A stretch of 8,044 nucleotides of DNA from positions 1 through 8,044 of the forward strand of contig JAENVT010000063.1 in assembly GCA_016650435.1 (NCBI GenBank). Direction: 5' to 3'. A model generated the notes under the pieces. It was not told the origin of the DNA and ran no database searches. It saw only the letters and a list, made by a program, of their open reading frames with translations. This document shows, in pieces, positions 1-5,786 of this stretch. This stretch comes from Ilumatobacteraceae bacterium. GTDB taxonomy: Bacteria; Actinomycetota; Acidimicrobiia; Acidimicrobiales; Ilumatobacteraceae. Position 1 is the first letter of the stretch; each line of letters opens with the position of its first letter. Made by a program: the position numbers and the translations under genes.

Positions 1-141
1 CACGGTGGCGGGTCAGGTTCCGGTGGCGGTACGGGATCGGGTGGCGGCGGTTCGGGATCGGGTGGCGGCGGTTCGGGATCGGGCGGCGGCGGCTCAGGAT
101 CCGGCGGCGGCTCAGGATCCGGCGGCGGGTCGGACGGCTAG
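1..141 (+). CDS. C-terminal Gly/Ser-repeat tail of an unidentified protein (5' partial)
   Basis: The frame is open from base 1 to the TAG at 139-141 and encodes 46 residues, almost all Gly and Ser, with a single His, Thr and Asp. Three 21-base units (34-96, Gly-Ser-Gly-Gly-Gly-Gly-Ser) are followed by two 18-base units (97-132, one Gly shorter), then Ser-Asp-Gly-stop. Seen: a perfectly phased tandem repeat with mostly synonymous differences between units and one 3-base length change. Such tails are usually flexible, disordered linkers or C-termini of surface or secreted proteins. The functional domain lies outside the window, so no function can be given. It could also be a non-coding repeat, but the in-frame stop 13 bases before the convergent regulator's stop supports a real gene end. 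There is no room for a terminator between the two genes. Confidence 0.6.
   Translation, partial: HGGGSGSGGGTGSGGGGSGSGGGGSGSGGGGSGSGGGSGSGGGSDG
34..132 (+). repeat. In-frame 21/18-base tandem repeat encoding Gly/Ser
   Basis: Five consecutive units start with GGATC(G/C): 34-54, 55-75, 76-96 (21 bases each), then 97-114 and 115-132 (18 bases each). The third unit is intermediate, with the GGC-rich spelling of the later units and the length of the earlier ones. This suggests expansion by slippage or unequal exchange. All length changes are multiples of three, so the frame is kept. Confidence 0.8.
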
Positions 142-154
142 TTGAGGCCAGCGG

Positions 155-799
155 TCAGGGCAGGTGTTCGCTCGCCCAGATCGCCGCTTGAGTACGGCCC
201 GTCACGTCGATGCGTTGGAAGATCTTCGTCAGGTGGGCTTTCACCGTCCGCTCGGTGATGCCGAGGCGCCGGGCGATCTGCTTGTTCGCCAAACCATCTC
301 GCACCAGGAGCAGCACTTCTCGCTCTCGCTCGCTGAGGGCCACGGTCTCGCGCAACATTCGGCCTGCGTCGAGTACCGCCCGGGCAGCCTTCGGATCGAG
401 GGGGGCGTCGCCGGCATGCACAGCACGAACCGCTGCGGTGATCTCGTCGGGTTCTGAATGCTTGAGGAGGTAACCGTCGGCCCCGGCGGATATGGCGTCG
501 AGGATCCGTGACTGCTCGGAGAACGAGGTCAGCACCAAGACACGCGACAACGGGTACCGAGCGGCGATTCGGCGAGTGGCCTCGACCCCGTCGAGTTCGG
601 GCATCGAGAGATCCATCAGAACCACGTCGGGCCGCAATGCACCGACCGCCTCAACGGCTTCGAGCCCGTTCGTGGCGGTACCGACGACTTCGATGTCGAC
701 GGCCGTGGTCAACAATTGTTCGAGCCCTTGGCGCACCACATGGTGATCGTCGACGATCAGAACCCTGATCTGGTTGACGGTCTCGGCAGCGTCGCTCAT
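155..799 (-). CDS. NarL/FixJ-family (LuxR-type HTH) response regulator
   Basis: This is the cytoplasmic output partner of the kinase encoded just upstream. The 214 residues match a full-length NarL-type regulator. The receiver domain spans about 11-126: acidic pair Asp17-Asp18, phospho-acceptor Asp63 in VLMDLSMPELDG, Thr91 and Lys113 (YLLKH). The LuxR-type helix-turn-helix spans about 154-211, with LSEREREVL entering the domain and TERTVKAHLTKIF as recognition helix. Known of the family: phosphorylation at the Asp promotes dimerisation and DNA binding. Its ATG (797-799) overlaps the kinase TGA as ATGA, so translation is probably coupled. The stop lies 13 bases from that of the convergent Gly/Ser gene. 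The target genes cannot be read from the sequence. The family call is very secure. Confidence 0.95.
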   Translation of the reverse strand: MSDAAETVNQIRVLIVDDHHVVRQGLEQLLTTAVDIEVVGTATNGLEAVEAVGALRPDVVLMDLSMPELDGVEATRRIAARYPLSRVLVLTSFSEQSRILDAISAGADGYLLKHSEPDEITAAVRAVHAGDAPLDPKAARAVLDAGRMLRETVALSEREREVLLLVRDGLANKQIARRLGITERTVKAHLTKIFQRIDVTGRTQAAIWASEHLP

Positions 800-2160
800 G
801 CTCTTGGCTCCACTCTTTGATGTCGCGTGGTCTTCGTGGGGGCCGGCATCTCGACTTCGATGCGAGTCCCTTCGCCGGGTGAGGAGCGGACGGTCAGCGT
901 GCCGCCGAGGTCGGCCACGAGCCCGGCGAGTGAGCGTAGGCCAACGTGGCCCTGCGCCGCTCGATCGGTGTGGACCTCGTCGGAGAAGCCTCGACCGTCG
1001 TCGTCAATGATCAGGTGCACGTTCCCACCACCGGCCGTCAACTCGACCCGCACGTGTTGGGCGCCGGAGTGGGCGACGACGTTGCGGAGCGCTTCTTGTG
1101 CGGTCCGGTACAGCAACGAACTCGTGTCGAGGTCGAGCGCGAGATCGTCGAGATCGACATCGAGGCGTGTGGCGATGCCGCGAGCTCCCAATCGACCTAA
1201 TAGGTCACCGATCGCCGATTCGAGGCCCTCCTCCTGCAAGTTGGGCGGGTAGATCTCGACGAGCAGCGAGCGCAACGACTTGATGCTGGTGCGGATGGAC
1301 GACGACGCGTCGACGACCTGATCATGCGATATTCGCTCGGCCTTGCCGAGTGCGGCGAGCCCGAGCGATACACCGGTGAGGTCTTGCACGACGCCGTCGT
1401 GGAGATCACTGGCGATGCGCCGCCGCTCTGCGTCGGAGGCGTCGATGGCGTGGCGTAGCAGGCGTTCTCGCTCGCGCTGGCTGGTGCGGAGGCGGCGCGC
1501 CATCGACCACGCCAGTGGTATCTGGATCAGCTCCAGGAGGGCCAGTGCCCCGATCGCGATCGGAGCGAACTGGCCCCACAGTTGCCGGCCCACCGCGGTC
1601 ACACCGCTGTAGCGAAAATAGGTTTCGAACAGCAGGGACGTGCCGTTCGGGAGCTCCGTGCGTTGGTAGACTTCGAGCAACTTGGCGTTGTCGGTTTCGT
1701 ACTTGTTCTCCGGTTCGGTCAGATCGCTCACGTCGGCCTTGCCATCACCGCCGGCGAACACACTGAGCTTGTCGGCGTCGAGTTGGAAACGCTGGCCGAT
1801 CAGGCGCGGCTCATCGGCATACAGGATCGTGCCGTCTCGTGCCCAGATCTTCACCCGCACCAGGGAGCCGCGCAGGATGGACTGCCGGACGGCGACATCG
1901 ATGCGGTCCAGAACATTGCGATCCATGTCGAGCAACGCGTCGTCGAGCACCGGCTCGATGATCCCTTTCATCGAAACCCAGGTGACGTTCTTCGCTTCGG
2001 CAATCGCCCGCTCCGTGCCGAAACGTCGGCTGGCGTACGCCGTGACTGCGCTGACCAGGGCCAGGCTGAGCAAGCCCGCAAGTGCAAAGCGGGTGACGAC
2101 CCCGCGTACCGACACGGGATGCAGGCGCGACCAGCCTTCCCTCATGTCGGGCTCGCCCAT
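796..2160 (-). CDS. Membrane sensor histidine kinase, DesK/NarX-like (HisKA_3)
   Basis: A 454-residue inner-membrane sensor that autophosphorylates on His and passes the phosphate to the regulator encoded downstream. Topology: a hydrophobic segment at about 20-42, an extracytoplasmic region at about 43-197 with a Cache/PDC-like feel (VRVKIWARDGTILYADEP), and a second membrane segment at about 198-218. A coiled linker follows, then HisKA_3 with phospho-acceptor His254 in IASDLHDGVVQDL. The ATPase domain has the N-box QEALRNVVAHS (Asn360), G1 DDDGRGF (386-392) and G2 GHVGLRS (404-410). It ends in a short basic tail. The start is uncertain: no clear ribosome site precedes ATG 2158-2160, and Met6 (ATG at 2143-2145) is an alternative. 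The ligand is unknown. The kinase and regulator form a two-gene unit with a 4-base overlap. Confidence 0.95.
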   Translation of the reverse strand: MGEPDMREGWSRLHPVSVRGVVTRFALAGLLSLALVSAVTAYASRRFGTERAIAEAKNVTWVSMKGIIEPVLDDALLDMDRNVLDRIDVAVRQSILRGSLVRVKIWARDGTILYADEPRLIGQRFQLDADKLSVFAGGDGKADVSDLTEPENKYETDNAKLLEVYQRTELPNGTSLLFETYFRYSGVTAVGRQLWGQFAPIAIGALALLELIQIPLAWSMARRLRTSQRERERLLRHAIDASDAERRRIASDLHDGVVQDLTGVSLGLAALGKAERISHDQVVDASSSIRTSIKSLRSLLVEIYPPNLQEEGLESAIGDLLGRLGARGIATRLDVDLDDLALDLDTSSLLYRTAQEALRNVVAHSGAQHVRVELTAGGGNVHLIIDDDGRGFSDEVHTDRAAQGHVGLRSLAGLVADLGGTLTVRSSPGEGTRIEVEMPAPTKTTRHQRVEPRA

Positions 2161-2190
2161 ATCACGATGATGGCACAGCCGATCGGATAG

Positions 2191-2249
2191 CGGACGGTGG
2201 AGTCACCGTTCCACCCTCGTCGCGAGCGAGTACGACCCGCCACTGTCCG
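2191..2249. repeat. Nested inverted repeats upstream of the kinase gene
   Basis: Seen: a perfect 6-base hairpin ACGGTG/CACCGT with a 4-base loop (2194-2209), and a wider pair CGGACGGTGG (2191-2200) with CCACTGTCCG (2240-2249), matching 9 of 10 as an inverted repeat. The position 30-90 bases upstream of the kinase start would suit an operator or an mRNA leader structure. Binding by the neighbouring regulator is only inference. Confidence 0.35.
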
Positions 2250-2321
2250 TTCGTACTAGCACTTCTTGGCGCTGGTGATCTCGATTGTGGTGCCCGTAGC
2301 CGACCATTTCTTGGACGGCGG

Positions 2322-2351
2322 CGAGGACCTCACCGTTCGGCGTGGTCCTCG
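2322..2351 (-). terminator. Possible terminator hairpin after tRNA-Arg (no U-tract)
   Basis: CGAGGACC (2322-2329) and GGTCCTCG (2344-2351) form a perfect 8-bp stem with a 14-base loop, starting about 38 bases beyond the tRNA 3' end on the minus strand. No T-run follows on either strand. It would therefore be one of the U-less hairpins proposed for high-GC actinobacteria, or simply an RNA-processing structure. Confidence 0.4.
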
Positions 2352-2389
2352 TAGATTGTCACACCAGCTAGATGAGCAGATCTGTGGAG

Positions 2390-2462
2390 CGCGCTCGGAG
2401 TGACTCGAACACTCAACCTTTTGATCCGTAGTCAAATGCTCTATCCATTGAGCTACGAGCGC
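2390..2462 (-). tRNA. tRNA-Arg (anticodon ACG)
   Basis: Folding the minus strand gives a complete 73-base cloverleaf. It has acceptor GCGCTCG/CGAGCGC, a 4-bp D-stem GCTC/GAGC, and anticodon stem TTTGA/TCAAA around loop CTACGGA (anticodon ACG). A five-base variable loop and T-arm GAGTG-TTCGAGT-CACTC follow, then discriminator G. CCA is not encoded. The anticodon reads CGU directly and, after the usual A34-to-inosine conversion by TadA, also CGC and CGA, which makes it the main arginine tRNA in high-GC bacteria. No integrase or duplicated 3' end is visible nearby, so there is no sign of use as an integration site. Confidence 0.95.
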
Positions 2463-2477
2463 CTATGTCGGGAGATG

Positions 2478-2483
2478 AGTGTA
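2478..2483 (-). promoter_or_regulatory. Candidate -10 box for tRNA-Arg
   Basis: On the minus strand TACACT fits the actinobacterial -10 pattern TAnnnT and lies 15 bases before the first tRNA base, which would give a short leader for RNase P to remove. No good -35 is seen at the usual spacing. Confidence 0.35.
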
Positions 2484-2605
2484 GTGGTAGGGCCCGAGAT
2501 GCCGCGCATATATCATCGACGCGAAACGACGCAGTTCGACCATTCTCACTCAATCGCGCAGAACAGCACATCTGCCACGCCGGTGAACAAGGCCGAGTGT
2601 GGCAC

Positions 2606-2612
2606 AGGGGGA
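2606..2612 (+). promoter_or_regulatory. Ribosome binding site fixing the dehydrogenase start
   Basis: AGGGGGA ends four bases before ATG 2617-2619. It is the only strong Shine-Dalgarno here. It would lie inside the coding region if the in-frame GTG at 2599 were used, so it decides for the ATG. Confidence 0.7.
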
Positions 2613-2616
2613 ACGC

Positions 2617-3522
2617 ATGGAGCTCAAGTCCGGACAAGTCGCGGTGGTCACAGGGGCAGCGAGCGGGATCGGGTTCGCGCTCGCGAGCGCGTTCGCCCAT
2701 CGCGGGATGTCGGTCGTGTTGGCCGACGTTCAACAGGATGCGCTCGATACGGCCGAGGCAGCGATCAGCGAGCTTGGTGTGGCCACCTTGGCCGTGCGGA
2801 CCGACGTCCGCCAGGCCGAGAACCTGGCCGCACTGGCCGACGCCACGCTTTCCCGTTTCGGGGTCGTGAACGTCGTGTGCAACAACGCCGGCGTGTCTGG
2901 CGCAGGCGATCCGTGGACCGGTCCGCTGGCCTCCTGGGAATGGGTGATAGGGGTGAACTTCTGGGGCACCGTCCACGGCGTGCGGGCATTTCTTCCGCAT
3001 CTGGTCATGGGCGGCGGTGGCCACATCGTGAACACCGCTTCGATCGCCGGTCTCTACCCGGGCTTCGCGGCGCCGTATGACGCCTCCAAGCACGCCGTTG
3101 TCGCCATCACCGAAGGGCTCTACAACACGTTGAACCAGGCCAATCTCGGCGTCGGCGTGAGCTGTTTGTGTCCCGGATGGGTACGGACTGGGATCCTGGA
3201 GTCCGCACGCAACTGGCCCGCCGAACTGGGACAGCTGCCGGAACGCGACGCAGCCGCGGAGGTCGTGACCAAGCACGTCAAGCGGGCGATCGATGAGGGC
3301 ATGACACCGGCTGCCGTCGCCGACCTGGTGCTCGAATCGGTGGAGAATGACCGGTTCTGGGTGTTTCCACACCAGGACTTCCTCGACCTGACCGTGCGCC
3401 GGTGGGAGCGCATCGCCGAACGGCTCAACCCCGAGCCCCCCGAGGAGACGCCGGGAATGCCGAATCGCTCCGCCCTGCTCGCCGAGGTGATGGCGGCGAT
3501 GGGCATGCCGCCCCCCGGCTGA
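2617..3522 (+). CDS. Classical short-chain dehydrogenase/reductase (NAD-type)
   Basis: A 301-residue cytoplasmic oxidoreductase of the SDR family. Rossmann-fold cofactor motif TGAASGIG lies at 12-19. Asp37 at the end of the second strand (VVLAD) favours NAD(H) over NADP(H). NNAG is at 89-92. The catalytic tetrad is Asn114, Ser142 (NTASIAG), Tyr154 and Lys158 (YDASK). Known of the family: hydride transfer between a hydroxyl and a keto group. The C-terminal 70 or so residues form the variable substrate region and are longer than in the usual 250-residue members, ending in a Pro-rich tail. The substrate cannot be read from sequence. I chose ATG 2617 over GTG 2599 because of the AGGGGGA ribosome site. 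It is a single-gene unit and converges on the cytidylate-kinase-like gene. Confidence 0.93.
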   Translation: MELKSGQVAVVTGAASGIGFALASAFAHRGMSVVLADVQQDALDTAEAAISELGVATLAVRTDVRQAENLAALADATLSRFGVVNVVCNNAGVSGAGDPWTGPLASWEWVIGVNFWGTVHGVRAFLPHLVMGGGGHIVNTASIAGLYPGFAAPYDASKHAVVAITEGLYNTLNQANLGVGVSCLCPGWVRTGILESARNWPAELGQLPERDAAAEVVTKHVKRAIDEGMTPAAVADLVLESVENDRFWVFPHQDFLDLTVRRWERIAERLNPEPPEETPGMPNRSALLAEVMAAMGMPPPG

Positions 3523-3561
3523 GTCAATCCCTAGCCCTCAGCGTCGTGGAGCAAACTCGGC

Positions 3562-3583
3562 CGATCCGACGGCGTGCGGATCG
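3562..3583. terminator. Possible bidirectional terminator hairpin between convergent genes
   Basis: CGATCCG (3562-3568) and CGGATCG (3577-3583) form a perfect 7-bp stem with an 8-base loop. It sits 3 bases beyond the cytidylate-kinase-like stop on the minus strand and about 39 bases beyond the dehydrogenase stop on the plus strand. The position is right for a shared terminator, but there is no clear T-run on either side. Confidence 0.4.
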
Positions 3584-3586
3584 TGT

Positions 3587-4222
3587 TCAGGGTGCCGATG
3601 CGGCGCGTACGACGAGGTCGCTCATCACCTCGATGGACAGCGAGTCGCTGTTCAGCGCGAGGTCGTAGTGGGTTGGTAGTTCATCGCCGACGTTGTAAAA
3701 GCGTTTCAGGTATGTGGCGCGCCGCGCGTCGCTGTCGGCGACCGCTTTGGAAGCCTTTTTGTTGTCGAGCGAACCCTCTTGCGCGGCACGGCCAGAGCGC
3801 GTTTCGGGCGACGCCGTCACGAGCACGCGCAGCACGTTGTCGCTTCCAGCGAGCGCGTAGGAGGCAGCGTGCGACACGATCACGACGTCGCCCCGCTCGG
3901 CTGTCTCGTGGATCGACTTCTGAATCAGCGCCCGCAAGGACTTGGGGTCGGTTCCCATGTTCAGGTCAATTGCGCCGGCGCCGGCGGTCATGAGGCCGGC
4001 GGCCCCTCCAGCGACCGCGAGGTTCCTGATCAGCTTGTCGATGACCTTTGTTCGTCGCTCGGCGTCGGCGAGCTCCTCGATGGACACGCCATTCGACTGC
4101 GCCGCCTGCTGCACGATCTCTTCGTCGACCAAACGGAAACCCAAACTGTCGGCAACCATCCGACCCACGTCGCCGCCGCCCGCACCGAGAAGCCGTGAGA
4201 TGCAAATCACTCGTCGCGTCAT
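3587..4222 (-). CDS. Cytidylate-kinase-like family protein
   Basis: A 211-residue cytoplasmic P-loop protein resembling Pfam Cytidylate_kin_2. The N-terminus ICISRLLGAGGGDVGRMVA (residues 6-24) has the family's SRxxGxGGxxxG phosphate loop rather than the classical GxxGxGKS/T. LGFRLVDEEIVQQAA (about 28-42) matches the strand-and-helix after it. VVIVSHAASYAL and VLRVLVTASPETR lie where the adenylate/cytidylate kinase core strands are expected. A C-terminal YDLALNSDSLSIE segment is typical of the family. These proteins are seldom characterised, and NMP kinase activity is inferred from fold only; the essential CMP kinase is normally a different gene. The frame is open to 4375, but ATG 4220-4222 is chosen because homology begins there and a promoter ends six bases before it. 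It has no Shine-Dalgarno. Confidence 0.85.
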   Translation of the reverse strand: MTRRVICISRLLGAGGGDVGRMVADSLGFRLVDEEIVQQAAQSNGVSIEELADAERRTKVIDKLIRNLAVAGGAAGLMTAGAGAIDLNMGTDPKSLRALIQKSIHETAERGDVVIVSHAASYALAGSDNVLRVLVTASPETRSGRAAQEGSLDNKKASKAVADSDARRATYLKRFYNVGDELPTHYDLALNSDSLSIEVMSDLVVRAASAP

Positions 4223-4257
4223 CGGGGCAACGTATGCGCGGTTGCTCGCCCAGTCAA
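4223..4257 (-). promoter_or_regulatory. Promoter of the cytidylate-kinase-like gene, leaderless
   Basis: On the minus strand, -35 TTGACT (4252-4257), a spacer of exactly 17 bases (4235-4251) and -10 TACGTT (4229-4234) are followed by six bases and then the ATG. A start 7 bases after the -10 would place +1 on the A of the ATG, giving a leaderless mRNA. The lack of any ribosome site there agrees. This is the best promoter match I found in the window. Confidence 0.65.
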
Positions 4258-4316
4258 GCAGCGATGGATCGCACCGACCGTCGCGTGTTTCAGCGTTCAA
4301 GTCGTGTTGGGGGTGC

Positions 4317-5699
4317 TCAGGTCGTGTACCCCTGAATGGTGCGCCCATGAGACCGGTCGGTGAGCGCCGAAGCACGCTCGCGAAACTCGGTCAGCAGCGC
4401 CTCGCGGTCGATCGTCGTGAGCCGGCGATCGCGCATCAACACCTTGCCGTCAACGATGGTGGTGCGTACGTCCGATGCTTGCACGCAATAGACGAGAGTT
4501 GCGGCGAGGTCATGTAGCGGCTGGCAGTGGAAGCCGGAAACGTCGACAAGGATCACGTCGGCGCGGGCGCCAACGCGAAGCTCGCCGATCATTCCGGGCT
4601 GTCCCAACACCGCTGCCGCGCCGGGCCCGGCGAGCTGCAACGCGGTCCCGCTGCGGAACCAGGTGGCGTCATCTGCGGCGTGCTTCTGCGTGATCGCGGT
4701 GATGCGCATGTTCTCGAAGATGTCGAGCGTCGAGTTGGACGCTGCGCCATCGGTGCAGTAGCCGACGGGTACTCCGGCGGCGACCAAGCCACGGATCGGA
4801 GTCAGTGGCCCGAGGGCGTATTTGAGGTAGCCCTTCGGGCCGTGCGTGACACCAACCCGGTCACGATGTGCTGCCAACAGCCCGATGTCGGCATCAACGA
4901 TTCCGTTGCCGTGAGCGATGATCACACCGGCATCGAGCACGCCCGTCTCGGCAAGCACCTCGATCGGGGTGATGCCGCGCCCCTCGACACTGAGTTGGGT
5001 CTGGTGCATGTCCTCGGCAGCGTGCGCGTGAACCCTCACGCCAATCCGACGGGCTGCGTCGGCCGCGCCCCGCAGATCTTCGTCGTTGCACGTGTAGGGG
5101 GCGTGCGGCGCGATCGAGGTGGTGATTCGCCCACCGGCGCGGCCCTGCCAGTTTTCGGCGAAATCGGCTGACTGATCCAGCCCTTCGGGGCCTTGTGAGC
5201 TGAAGAACGCCGAGCCGAGGTTGGCGCGCATGCCACTCTCGTCGACAGCGCGGGCAGCTTCGTCCATGAAGAAGTAGTGGTCGGCGAACGTGGTGATCCC
5301 CGACTCGATCATCTCGGCAGCGGCGACCATGGTTCCGACGTACACGTCGCGCCCACCGACGTTGACCTCCATCGGCCAGATGTAGTCGTTGAACCAGTTG
5401 GCGATCGGGACATCCTCTGCGACGCCGCGCAGGAAGGTCATCGCCGCGTGGCAGTGGGTGTTGATCAGCCCGGGCATCGCCACCAAGCCGCTTGCATCGA
5501 TCAACTCGCGGGCCACCGGCCGGACATCTGACGATGGCCCGATCCACGTGATCGCGCCATCGGTGATCTCGATCGTGGTCGATGCCGCGAACACAGCCGG
5601 ACCGTCGACGCCGATCGCAGGTGTGCCAACAAGCGCTGTGGCACCGACGATGGCCAAGTCGACGGCCGGCGGGTCCGTGGCGTGCTCGCGAGGCGCCAT
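4317..5699 (-). CDS. COG0402 amidohydrolase, MTA/SAH deaminase-like
   Basis: A 460-residue cytoplasmic metal-dependent hydrolase. Metal-site residues in order: His82 and His84 (NTHCHAAM), His226 with Glu229 (HAHAAED), His263 (IIAHGNG) and Asp317 (CTDGAASNSTLDIFENMR). APHAPYT with His199 lies 27 residues before His226. The TDGAASN..LD.FE.MR signature is typical of 5-methylthioadenosine/S-adenosylhomocysteine deaminases, but related enzymes act on triazines, guanine and other ring amines, so the substrate is not fixed. The strand after His263 reads THGPKGYLKYALG, unlike the commoner HNPxSNLKLAxG, so this is a divergent branch. ATG 5697-5699 is chosen: GAGG lies just upstream, the family N-terminus starts shortly after, and the longer frame to 5810 would overlap the divergent gene. 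Confidence 0.87.
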   Translation of the reverse strand: MAPREHATDPPAVDLAIVGATALVGTPAIGVDGPAVFAASTTIEITDGAITWIGPSSDVRPVARELIDASGLVAMPGLINTHCHAAMTFLRGVAEDVPIANWFNDYIWPMEVNVGGRDVYVGTMVAAAEMIESGITTFADHYFFMDEAARAVDESGMRANLGSAFFSSQGPEGLDQSADFAENWQGRAGGRITTSIAPHAPYTCNDEDLRGAADAARRIGVRVHAHAAEDMHQTQLSVEGRGITPIEVLAETGVLDAGVIIAHGNGIVDADIGLLAAHRDRVGVTHGPKGYLKYALGPLTPIRGLVAAGVPVGYCTDGAASNSTLDIFENMRITAITQKHAADDATWFRSGTALQLAGPGAAAVLGQPGMIGELRVGARADVILVDVSGFHCQPLHDLAATLVYCVQASDVRTTIVDGKVLMRDRRLTTIDREALLTEFRERASALTDRSHGRTIQGYTT

Positions 5700-5786
5700 C
5701 GCCTCAGCCTGGCATACGCGAGAGACGGTCGAGGACGTCGGCGTGACCACACATGTGCGAGGCGTCGCCAATAGTCTGCGGACCGC
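5700..5786. promoter_or_regulatory. Divergent promoter region (amidohydrolase / APH-like)
   Basis: Eighty-seven bases separate the two outward-facing starts. For the plus strand, TAGTCT (5772-5777) fits TAnnnT nine bases before the ATG and would leave almost no leader; no good -35 is present. A perfect 8-base palindrome CACATGTG lies at 5750-5757, near the middle, and could be an operator shared by both genes (inference). Confidence 0.4.

Larger units (their letters stand above)
2161..2389. other. Intergenic region between tRNA-Arg and the kinase gene
   Basis: No convincing gene is seen. The stretch holds the putative kinase control region (structures at 2191-2249) and a perfect 8-base inverted repeat downstream of the tRNA (2322-2351). 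Short minus-strand frames exist, one ending in KKWSATGTTIEITSAKKC before a TAG near 2258, but none has a good start and ribosome site or a recognisable family. If anything coding was here it has decayed. Confidence 0.5.

Noticed and set aside
34..132. CRISPR-like spaced repeats at the left edge
   Set aside because: The units are contiguous, 18-21 bases, multiples of three and code for Gly/Ser in one open frame; there are no spacers.
1582..2190. A 202-codon plus-strand open frame opposite the kinase
   Set aside because: It is antisense to the kinase membrane and sensor regions, with no ribosome site and no family resemblance.
2258..2389. Possible short gene ending in KKWSATGTTIEITSAKKC on the minus strand
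   Set aside because: The third positions look coding, but there is no good start with a ribosome site, the frame runs across the 8-bp hairpin, and no family is recognised.
2390..2462. tRNA-Arg as an integration site of a mobile element
   Set aside because: No integrase, no repeated tRNA 3' end and no compositional change are visible on either side.
2413..3372. A 319-codon minus-strand open frame opposite the dehydrogenase
   Set aside because: It runs antisense through the SDR gene and into the tRNA, has no recognisable domain, and arises from GC-rich third positions. The plus-strand SDR motifs are decisive.
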